NCBI GenBank assembly: GCA_036877525.1
Contig: JAZGTH010000100.1
Coordinates: 1,302,001 to 1,366,000, forward strand
From: Chromobotia macracanthus
Lineage: Eukaryota > Chordata > Actinopteri > Cypriniformes > Botiidae
DNA length: 64,000 nucleotides
Reading direction: 5' to 3'
Made by a program: the position numbers and the translations under genes. Below the pieces are notes generated by a model that saw only the letters and a list, made by a program, of their open reading frames with translations, was not told the DNA's origin and made no database searches. Below are positions 1 to 60,700 of this stretch, piece after piece; position 1 is the stretch's first letter, and each line of letters begins with the position of its first letter.

Positions 1-500
1 TAGAGACTTCAGGAATAATGATACCTGACTGTTCCTAGATCAGCTTCTCATTAAACGTAAACATGGAGTCAACAGGGTTGACAGCGTTGGCACGTACGGA
101 CTGAATGTGATCGGTTAAGATTGCATAAGCATTTCCAATGCACCTATCATAATAAAACATTACTGCATGTCAAAACAAAGCTCTCTGCTTATCCATTTCC
201 TTAACAAGAGCTAGCAGAACAAAGCCATTATAACAGTGAAATGTTTATAGGGTGCGAATTATAGAAGTTTTTTGGGAGGAGGGGGGTCTGACCCAGCTAA
301 TTCAAGCTTGAATTTAAAATAATAATGATGAAACTTGTCCAACAAAATCAGCATTTATTAAAACAGCATATGTCAATTTGAATAACTAAAACTTTATAAA
401 ATAACTAAGCAACCATAAACGTAATATTACAAGTCTGATGTGTGGTGCGTCATTGTGTAGTTTGAACACTAAATGATCTCAATGTTTACTCTTGTTTCAG
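1..500 (+). other. prex2 intron (3' end)
   Basis: End of the intron before exon w1. It is AT-rich, and I see no exon or recognisable element. Confidence 0.8.
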
Positions 501-50227
<49,727 letters not shown>

Positions 50228-50292
50228 GCCCACATGTCCTCAACAGATCTGGGTCAGCTCTATCCAGCCCCATGACAACACGCATACATTCA

Positions 50293-50386
50293 ATTTAAGG
50301 GCAATGTTTGAAGACCACACCCACTTTCCATTTAAGGGCAATGTCTGATGACCACACCCACATTCTATTTAAGGAGAAGGTCTGGA
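50293..50386 (+). repeat. 37-bp tandem repeat in prex2 3' UTR
   Basis: Unit starts (ATTTAAGG) fall at 50293, 50330 and 50367, a period of exactly 37 bp. Two full copies and one decayed partial copy are present. Each contains GACCACACCCAC. It begins 66 nt after the stop codon. Confidence 0.85.
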
Positions 50387-51471
50387 CAGCCGTCCTCACT
50401 CCTGCAGGCATCTGTCACCTCTTAACTCAAATGCTTCTCAATATAAATATCTATTGACTTCTGTCATACTGTAGCTTTCTGAAGGCACCATTATTTTTTT
50501 ATTTTATTCCTTGCTATGGTGCATCTCATTTTAGACCGAAGATCAAACAAACAGAATGTCTGATCCCCGGCTGGTGTCAAGTCAAAGCAGAGAGTGCTTC
50601 AAATCATTTTTCTCTTTATGTAAAAAGTTTGCACAGTGCTTTAGTTTCTGTATCTCGTGTAAAGGCATTAATGCTTGTTAATAGTTCATATTTTGTATTC
50701 AGTCTTAAACACAATTGGCCTAATATCCAGAGGCTTTATTTTGACTGTATGATTTGGTATGTTTCTTGCCTTAAAATGTCTAAGATTATGTTAACTATTC
50801 CTATATAAGTCCAGAATATTTAGACATATGTATAGGTCTGACCTCCATTTTATCAAGTCTCTCAACATGGTTTCTTGTGTTTATTAACACCATAGTGTAT
50901 TAAGCTAATGTTGCAGTAACAGAACTGCAGTCTCAGTGAATCTGGAGTGACATACTGGAAAGTGCATGCACCCAACATTGTGCTAATCAGTGGTATTGTT
51001 TTATATATGTTTTATATATTTTGTGTCACACTTATGTAGGTATATATATGTTTGTTTGATTTTGTCTCCACAATTGAAATATTCAGTACTCAGGAGTTAT
51101 TGTGTTACATGTTATCTTAGTGTCGCTTAAAATAACAAATTAATCGTTACTATGCAATATTGCTCTAAAGAGAAAATGTTTATTAACTCCATAAATTCCA
51201 TTTTGAGAGAGAGAAAAAATACCTGTTACTCAATACTTGTTACTTGATGTTTTCATGTTATACAAATTGTCCTTTTCAGCAGACGTTAAAAAAAGTCATG
51301 TGAAAATATTACTGTATAAAGTTTTTACCTAAAAAGACAGTTATTTATTTTGTCATAAAACTAACCCCGTGAGATTTTGCAAATGCATGTGCTGTCCTCC
51401 TCCTAACCTGAGAACCAGGTTGATTTCCTTGTATTGCAAAGAATTGTAATGTCAATTTGTAATTAATTTCA

Positions 51472-51477
51472 AATAAA
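51472..51477 (+). terminator. Canonical polyadenylation signal of prex2
   Basis: AATAAA lies about 1.25 kb past the stop, followed by T/GT-rich sequence (ggttttttgtttgtttt at about 51513-51530) that could act as the downstream element. Earlier AT-rich hexamer-like sequences in the UTR may give shorter forms. Confidence 0.7.
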
Positions 51478-51500
51478 GTGTTTTAAAGGAAATTAAATCA

Positions 51501-52300
51501 TATAATATCCTTCGGTTTTTTGTTTGTTTTAAACTGCATCATGGAGCTCAGTGAATACAGACAAATGCAAAGAGATGTCACATAAATGTCGCATATCTTT
51601 GCAAAGAATGTCTACATGTCTGCATGCATGCAAGCGTCTTAGACAAACATGTTTACCTGTCATAAATTTACTGGGCTCACTGACACATACAGTACAGCTT
51701 TTATGAAACCGATCCTTTTCAATCGTTCTCTTAGTGATGCTTATGGACTGTATGGAGATCTGTGTTTGAATTATAACCTCTTTGAAAATCATTCTAGCTG
51801 CAGTCTGTAACTTTTGCGGGTTAAAAATAAAAATACATGACAGATCATTGTTCGAAACCTTATAATTTGAGCTGTCACGTCCAATTTCCCAGAAAATGTC
51901 TGTTCGGCTTCATTTGACTCCAACACAAGTAAAAAAGTAAAGTAACGTGCACTTTTATGTTTCAAACAGAGATGGCGATAGTGAGGCAAAAGTTACGGAT
52001 CGCGGTACAAAGAACAAATGATACAAAATTGTGAAATCCCAGTGAAATCACTGCCGATCACCTTGCCATTTCAAACTCAAGACATCACATAAGAACAAAC
52101 TAGTGCAGTAACACCCTGTAAATCTGCATCATGCATTCTAATAAATCACTATAATTTATTTCATTTCTATTTCATAAACAATATTTGCTCATGGTTACAC
52201 CTTCGAGGAGTTCAGTGCATTGCAACACACGCATTATACGGCATAATATACATGGTCATAATATATATTTATATGTATGCATATGTTACACTCGCACTTA
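51501..52300. other. Intergenic region between prex2 and c8orf34
   Basis: No convincing exon or RNA gene is present. It is AT-rich with short TA/ATATAT runs near 52250-52280. The two genes' coding regions are only about 2.4 kb apart. Confidence 0.7.
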
Positions 52301-52309
52301 CTCGAGGTA

Positions 52310-52658
52310 AACAATGAGGGCGGGTCTCTCAGACCTGAGGATAAAAACCGAGCAGCCAATGAATGAAAGATTGATTCTGGCTGTGATCTTTAGAAGAAAG
52401 CCATAGCCAGCTACTTTGTCCAGACCAGAAGAGGGATAGTCCCATCAGATAGTAACCAAAAGCAGGGCAGGATGCAAACCTTGCGACTTTTAGCATGTGT
52501 TTAAACACACGCCGAAGTCTCCGGTCTGGATATCCGCGCGATATTTGACGCAATCGCACCCTCGGTTAAGCGTCCGAGGACCGATACGTACAGCTTGAAG
52601 ATGCGTGCAAACATTTAGCGATATCTCCACGATTGCTTTTTAATGCAAGACATCCTCC
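52310..52658 (+). promoter_or_regulatory. Probable promoter and 5' UTR of c8orf34
   Basis: From about 52,500 to the start codon the sequence becomes CpG-rich (for example atccgcgcgat and cgtccgaggaccgatacg) against a CpG-poor background. A GC-box-like GGGCGGG is at about 52318-52324, a TATA-like ATAAAAA at 52341-52347 and CCAAT at 52356-52360. The TATA/CCAAT order is unusual, so the transcription start is not fixed. A 5-codon uORF (ATG at about 52601) and an overlapping uORF (52643-52726) lie before or across the start codon. Confidence 0.55.
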
Positions 52659-52726
52659 ATGGCGTCTCTACAGCAGTCAAGAATACAGTCATACCTGGAG
52701 AAGAACAAAATCGGACCGCTGTTTGA
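52643..52726 (+). other. Overlapping out-of-frame uORF in c8orf34 exon 1
   Basis: The ATG at 52643, 16 nt before the main start, opens a 27-codon frame that overlaps the main frame and stops at TGA 52724-52726, one base before the splice donor. Its start context is poor (T at -3), so leaky scanning is expected. Confidence 0.5.
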
Positions 52727-52727
52727 G
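52659..52727 (+). CDS. c8orf34: c8orf34 coding exon 1
   Basis: 69 bp encoding 23 residues, [16 protein letters not shown] through GPLFE, with donor gtacgc. An in-frame TAA at 52641-52643 lies 15 nt upstream of the ATG, which fixes this as the first usable Met of the exon. The start context is weak (T at -3, G at +4). Confidence 0.93.
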
Positions 52728-55700
52728 GTACGCTGCCATTTCTCAACTTTTAAACAACGGGCTTGACACGTCCGATATTATGCAGTAATTTTGCGGTATT
52801 GCAATTCAGTCGAAACCCGAACGGGTGCCTTTTTCAATGCAACATTTTTCTTCTGTAATGAATTTGGCTGAATCGTCTTTGAAAGAAGACCCGAGATCTT
52901 TTAGGAAAGCCTTGGTGGGGTTTTTTTTTAACAAGACGTTTGTCCTTATGGGACAGTGCAAAGTATGTTTTTAAGCCGATATCATTTCAATGCAAAGAAG
53001 AAGGTAAAGAGGTTGTCTAAATGGACTTAATACAGAGTCAGATCTGCGTTAAATAACATATATAAACACCCAGTATGATAGCTACTCTATATACATATAA
53101 GCTGAGGTAAAATGAGGTGAAGTGTTTTTGCTGAGTGGACGCTTTCTATCAGTAACCCAAACTAGTGTATGCCATTGTTTCTCTACTGAAACCTATGTTT
53201 TATAATTGAAATATATTTGGGAGATGTCATATCCGGTGTTTTTGATCCATCCAAGTCCCCGTTTTAGTCCTTTACTTTGTAATGCATAATTCTGGCTCAC
53301 CAAATAATGTAACTGTACATTGCACATCAGCCACAGCAGTGTTGGGCAATAATCTGGCAATGTGATGGACTAACCTAAAACAAATGCAACAGATTAATTT
53401 ATGGCACTAAACACGATGCACATCGTACTGTACAGCCGATACATTAACCTTGAGAAAGACGACTTTCTCTGTTTCATGCCATAATGAACCAAAACAGCGT
53501 TGTCATCCAGCCCTGCTATTATCTCCATGAGGGTTCAGTAGTAAGACCCACAGTCCACAAGAGTCAAACTGCTGATGTATCAACTGTATTGTATCGGGGA
53601 CTGCATGCATGGGCTGAATATTAAACAGCAATAAAGCTAAAAGCTGCGCGGTTGTGACCCGGTACCATGGACAGCGAACCGCCACATGAACGCGCTCCTG
53701 GAGCTAAACGGGTCTGCTTTCTTACCGTCTTATTATGGCGATAGTTTTGCACTTCAGATCAGAGATCATAGTTTTAGAAAACTGTTTTGAATGAAACTAG
53801 TTGCAGTGACCGTGCTACACTCTGCAGGTCGCTGTAATGAATTGCTACGAAAGCTACAACTTAAATGCAAGTTGCTCTGAAAAGAATTGCGCATGATGTA
53901 GGAGGAACCAAGGAATGGCTCTTAGTCTACAAACATCATTTTTCTGTAGGTACATGCAGTATGTTACAGTTTTGGATACATAAAAAGATATAGAACAGAT
54001 TACCTTTATTGCCCAGACAAAACATTTATGTGTTTGAATCTAATGGACAAAACCGGTGTTAGAGAAAATGCATTTGTGTTATTGGACTTTGCATCTCAAA
54101 ACTTTATACACACTGAGATCTTGTGACATCTTGTGACAACTTGCCCTGATCCTCCCCAGTATGTTCCTTGTTGTAAATACACAGTAATATGAATATTGTA
54201 CTGTAAAGTGTGACCCTATATATGGCTTTATTTGCACAGCACCTTCATATCCATGCACAAGAATACATTTATAACGTGACATAAATATATGAAGCATATT
54301 AAACTGTGGTGCCAGTTTTCTTTGTCAGGTTAAACTGGCGCTCAGCACCGCTTTTATTTTTAAGGGTGGTCCTCAAGTAAACCTAAATCAAGGTCAATAC
54401 TGTATGTATGTTTTCATGAACTTACAGGTTCACCTAAAAGGACGGTTCATCCAAAAATGAAAATTGTTATCATTTACTCACCCTTATTTTGTTTCAGACA
54501 TGTATAACTTTCTTCTGTGAAACACAATAGAAAAAATGTGTTTTTCTCTACAATGGCAGTGAATGGTGACCGAGGCTGTAACAGAGGAAAGAAGGTTATT
54601 TTGGTTAGAAACAACATGAGGGAGAGTAAATAATAACACAATTGTCATTTTGGTGAACTGTCCCCTTAGGTGTAGAGAGGATGGACAAGAGGCAATACGG
54701 GTAACAGACAGACAGCCTGCTGGCTGCTTTAAATTAATAAGGCGATTCTCCTGCAAAAAACATGATATAAATATAACAGTGCAAGAACGCAGCATTCTTA
54801 CCTATCTTCAAATGAATGTAATTAAACGTTCTCTCAACGTATTAAGGGCATTGCTGTGCTATTTTCCAGAGGACTGACATATTGTGAGGGGGCTGAGATT
54901 TAGGTAGCTGTGTAGATTAATGTTTACAGTCTTCCTCGAGCACACACTCTTATGCACTAATTAGGGGAGATATTTATATCAGCTCGAGGAACTTTCTTTA
55001 GCCTCTCAGTTGTGTTTTAAATGAAGACAGTGATGATGGTGATATGCACTGAGGATTTGTTATTTAAAATATTATTTTATGCTGTGCTTGGTATAAAAGA
55101 TATTTGCAGTTAATATTTCTTTCCCTGCTTACTCTCCTATGAATTAAGAGCTTTCAGTGAAACTCAAGCATTTGTATTTGGTGTGTGTATGATACGTGCA
55201 TAAACGTGTCTGTGAAAAAGTCTCTGAAAAAGTCAGCCAAGCTCATGGGCTTCTAGGCAATTGCTGTGATTATTTGCACCACTCAGCTGTGACAAGAACA
55301 AGTTTAGAGTAGGAACAGGAAAACAGGTCATCAATAGCCAATCAAAGAGCCCCTCACAAAGGCTAATGGTTAGAGACCGTGTAATAAAAGGTGTAAAATG
55401 TTTGGAATCAGCAGCACAATTGATCTCTGTTGTGAGTAGTGTGTGTTCACTTACACAATGTACTGTAGCCCGAGCAGATGGAGGTCTGATTAGAATACAG
55501 TACAGTCTAATAAAATTCAGCCAATAAAACCACAGGCATGAACACAGAAGTAGTTTGTGTATTTGAAACATATGCGATTAGCATATTCTTCTGTTGGCCT
55601 GTGTTTATATGAACTGGAGGCTGAAATCTTAGCATCTGTCTCATGCAGTTCCTTTAACTGTGCTAAGCCATATAAAATGGTTCCGCTCAGTCAGAAGATT

Positions 55701-57727
55701 CTTATTCTTTTATAGTGGGGAGGAAAGCATTATTCGTTTAGGCGTTTAATAGATCCTACTGACTTTTAAAAACTGAGATCATGGTGTATATCACACATGG
55801 ACTGATTGCTGGATTAAAATGCTTTTTGTAAACTTTTTTTTACTAACTGTTTAGATTTATGATCACAATAAACATTGTCTTGCTTTTGTCATAAGAGCAA
55901 ATGTTCCAAAACCATTTTTGTCCACCAAAAAATATTAGCTATATTAATTTGTAGTTTCTTTTCTGTAGGACAATTCTGCTATGCCTGACTTTCTGACTAA
56001 AATAATGAAAAATTCATTTTATTCTTCAAGCAATGTTTGATTTCACGTGCACTTCTGTTAAGCCATATATTTCTATGACAACTGGATCAGCTAAACAATA
56101 TGATCTAAGCTGAGTTTAATTATGTGTTAATGACAATTTATTGCTATAAAATATTTTAACAGAAAAGGGAGCATATATATGTCTACATATTTAATCTCCC
56201 TGAGTGAGTTTCTTATTTTGTATTTTTTATGAAAGAGTATGTTAAGTATTAGTGGTGTGCATAATCATCAGACATAATTTGTGAGCTTTCTCTGTTCAAT
56301 AAAAAGGGCCGACCCAACATCTTAGCTCTGATCTCACAGAGCACTTCATCCAAAGTCAAGGGTACACTGACCCAGAGAAAGTCATACACTGATTAGAGCA
56401 ATTTGTGTGGCTCAGCTTTTCCAAGCCTCCATTCATGTGAAAGGATCACAGCATACACCTTTCTGAAGTAGTGTCAGCTAATGTTCATTTGAAATTGTGC
56501 TGTGAGGAAACGGGGGTAAAGTTGTTTAGTAATTTCTCCCTTTTTTCTGGGTTACTGTACCTTTATCTTAAGCAGCACTGAAATTACATTAGTTAATCAC
56601 TGTTTCAAACAAACTGTCTGCCATTGGTTGGACAGACAGATAGCCCCCCCCAAACCCACGCTATTGGTTGAGCTAAAGCTGCTGTGTGGGGCTGGTCAAG
56701 ACAGATTGTTGACTCAAATATACAGTCAAATATACAGTTTAGCAGTCATTATAAATATGAAAACCAAAGCCAGAGGATCATTAAAATAGCCATTGAAATT
56801 AAGTAACTGTACATAGCAATTGCAATATATATAATGAATAATTAACTGCTTGAGGTTTACACAGGTTACCAGGGCTTTGATATGTTTTGACCAGCCAGTA
56901 TTTCCAGACATGCGAGCTTCTCAGCGCTAGGTTTGTTGAGCTGAAACTGTCATTATGGAGCTCCTCAGTATCCCACAAGTGACACTGAATGCTGCATCAG
57001 CGCACAGAATATCGATAAAATCAAGTGGCTGGAGAATCATTGCATTTCCCTTTTGTAATTGAAGCGGACAGCTACCACGGGCAATTGAAACCTCAAGCAC
57101 TGTTCATTCGGGGTTGCTATAAATTGCTATGTGTTCCTCTGAGTCAGTAAAGAAGCAAACTCTATCATAAGTTTCAGCCAAAAAGTTCACAAAGGCTACT
57201 GAGGTCTATCTTATTCAACAGTTAATGAGGTGTTAATGAGGTCTGCATGTATAGCACTGGGTCATGTTCTGTCCTGTTATAGTCAACCTTTAAATGAAGT
57301 AAATGAGAGAGAATAATAATAAGGCTGCGTGGGCCTTGTTGAGACTTGGCTAATCACTGTAGTGAGGCTGCACATACACACATCGGTCTAGATAATGGAG
57401 AGGTAATAAAGATTTCCCTTATTTTTATTTATAGCATTGGCTTGGCGGTCTAGGTACTAATTAACGTAGCTGTGATCTGCAGACACCCAAGGCATCTATG
57501 CAGTGTGAGTTCCCCTCCGTTGAGCTTTACCCTGAGTGTCCTGCTTTACACTAAGTGTCCTACAAACTCACTTGACTGTGTGAAACAGTGTAACTACTGC
57601 AAGAAATGAATTTATGACTGTCAGTGGAAATTCTGGTCTATTATGATATTTTGCCTTACAGATTTAAAATGTAAAGGTGTAAGGTGTAACATACATCCAC
57701 CTGCACTATATGTGAATGTGTGTGTGT

Positions 57728-57776
<49 letters not shown>

Positions 57777-60700
57777 GATTGTAATGTTAAAACAACAGTT
57801 TTTAATCTGTCTGCTTGTGTGTGGATGTCTGCATCTGTAGGACTTCTTTCCTCCACCTCTTGTCTCAAGGGCTGGAACTCATCCAGAGCTTTGTCCCACC
57901 ATTCATTCAGTGTCTGCCCGCTGTGATGCAAGGCATGAATGATGGAATCAGAGAAAAAATAAGAGCTCTGATCAAAAACTCAGCTGTGTACAAACAGTAT
58001 TATGAACAGTGGCAACATTTAAATAGCTTATTGACTCTATATGTCTGCAACAACTGGTTTGTCTAGACAGTCATGGAGTATTACAGCCAAAACATAATAA
58101 ATAATACAATTTTAATTCCTTAATAGGGAATTATTGTTTATACAGAAGAGTTTATGGTAACTGCTCTCCTATATGGCTCTTGATCACTCAATACCATTTA
58201 TCTGAACACATCTTTTATTATTATATATCTTCTGTGAAAGACGCAGGGCTAATGCAGTAATAGGATGTCCTACTTGCCTGTCAAAATATGTATGTTTGTG
58301 TGTTTTGGAGGAGGCGTGGTTTTGGAGAGCACTGAACAGAGGGCGAAATCTTATTTAGAGAGAATGTGTGTGAGACCATGAGTCTGAAATGTAATATTTG
58401 CATGTGGTTCATACACAGTATAGACTAAATACTGCCTAATATATTTTAATAACAGTGTGTAAAAAAATTTCAAAGATTAGTGTCCTATATTTTTGTCACA
58501 TAACCTCATAATGTGCATGTTTACATCAGCGAGTAGCTGTCTTTGAAATAAAAATGTTTGTTTTCCATTTGTAATCCAGTTGTGTTCAAAAATGTTATAA
58601 CACTTGGCAGTGTAATCAAATAATGATCCAAGAAAGAAATGCTATATATGACAGCTGATAATATAACCAGTTTATTCATCAAACTAATAATAGAAGCTCC
58701 AGACGAGCATGTTGCATTATGGGATACAGTATTCTGCACACTGTGCTCTGCTGTATGCTGCACATTTTGGCAGATGCAGTAGCTCATCAGAATGTTCTGC
58801 ACATACAGGAAAACTGCATAATGTGCACATATGTGTTCGCAAGTGATGGAAGTAAACTGGTACTCACCAGCAATTCTGCCATAGTGTTAGGAATTATTCT
58901 TGCATGCTGGCGGCTCTCCTTGCTTTCTTGTGTCCCTGCTTGACAAGACGGTCTTTGCTGTCACTCTCACTCAAGTATGACTGTTAGTTTTGACTATTGC
59001 TTGTAGATCTGGTGCATATTATAGCTTGTTTTTCTCCAAAACTGTTTATTTATTTAAATGTTTATTTGTTTCGTGTTTATTTAAAGGGGCCATGACGGAC
59101 ATCCACTAACCACTTTTGTGTTATGTGGAGGACTGGTAATGTATTGAATATTAGTGGGATAACATACAGGGATATCTGGTTGACTTAATAATAAACTGCA
59201 CAAATCAAACTGCAGAACTACTGTGTTTAGTATCATATGCTCAGTTTACATTAACATGTATTCATTTAGCAGACACTTTTATCCAAAGCAATGGATAAAG
59301 GTTTAATGTATTGCCTTAAGAGCCAACATAAGCACAGTCTACAAAGATACGTTTGCAAGTAGGAATAGAGTTAATGCATGGGAGATGTGAACAGTCTAAC
59401 ATGTTTTTTTTTTTTGTTAACAATATTATTTAATAGAAAGTTAGGGATTAGTCAAGTGTTAATGGAACAGGTGTGTTTACAGTTGTTTCTTAAAGGTTGT
59501 GACGGTCTCAGCAGATCGGGTGAAGGCTAGAAGTTCATTCCATCAGGGAGGCACAGAGTGGGTAAATGTTTTTTGAGAGCAATTTGGTGCCTCTTTGTGA
59601 GGGATGAGTGAGGCATCACTCATTTACAGAATGTAGATGGAGGGAGGGGATGTACTTATATAAGCGAGAGGGTGAAGTTTCAGGGACTTTCCTGAAGGCC
59701 GGTGTCAGAGACTTACATTTGATGCAGGGGGTTGAGATTAGACGGGGTGAGGAGAGATGTCCATATCTTTTTCTTAAAGGCACATAAACTGTATTAATGT
59801 TGTCCATAACATACCAATCAAATCAGAGATTTAAGTAAAATACACTAAATGATATAAATATTAGGAACTCAAATCCTATATATGTGCAAATGAGTGGAGT
59901 ACTGCCATCTATTTAATATTTTTTCTTTTCAAGCACTGTATATTGCAGGAAACTTGTGAGAGTATTACAGCTGTGCTGGGTGCTATTTCAAACATAGTGG
60001 TATTCTGCTGTAGAATTGGACTGTAGCTATAAAAATATTCCTGTTGCTGACACGTGGGAGTGTGCTTGGGAAATGTAGTTCACCAGAGCTGTTCCACTTT
60101 AGCGTTTACACTGAACTTGGCGAGCAGTCAGTGTGTCTATTAGAGAGGCTGAAATTGCCTCCACTCTGCCAGTTCTCCCAGTCTGTCAGTATGATCGAGA
60201 GATCCTCTTTTTCTGCATCCTGATGTTGCAAGAGAATCCAGTAAGAAGCTTATTTCTGTTCAGGGATTTTGACCTAAATTTAAGTATGTCTGCATGGTCT
60301 CCATCACACAGATATTAGATTACAGAACAAACAGCTGACGCAGTCTCATTGGCTGTGACTTCCAACCATGACATCACTCGATTGACATCTGCATTAAAGA
60401 GGTCAGTGAAGGAAGCCAGTGTAGGAAAACCCCTCTCAGATACGTCAAACACTTACATTCCTGAAGCTAATCCACAACATGTTTTTACTGTTTGCCACAA
60501 GAGCAATTACACACTGGGGAGGGATAGGTAGTTAACACATGCTTGCTTAATTTACTTCCTACTAAACCCACACATTACAACACTCTTTTATGTACCCCCT
60601 GTTGCTAGGTTAGTTTAATTATCCAGAGAGACTTATATGTCGTAATTACCGCATTTGCATCTTGCATTTTTGGTGATTTATTTGTTGTTGTCTGGCTTGT

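Larger units (their letters stand above)
50228..51495 (+). other. prex2: prex2 3' UTR
   Basis: About 1.27 kb of AU-rich non-coding sequence follows the stop. It begins with a 37-bp tandem repeat at 50293-50386. The end is set from the AATAAA at 51472-51477; the exact cleavage point is inferred. Confidence 0.75.

Noticed and set aside
52329..52559. Minus-strand ORF suggesting a divergent gene at the c8orf34 promoter
   Set aside because: No recognisable protein and no exon signals; composition reflects the CpG-rich promoter.
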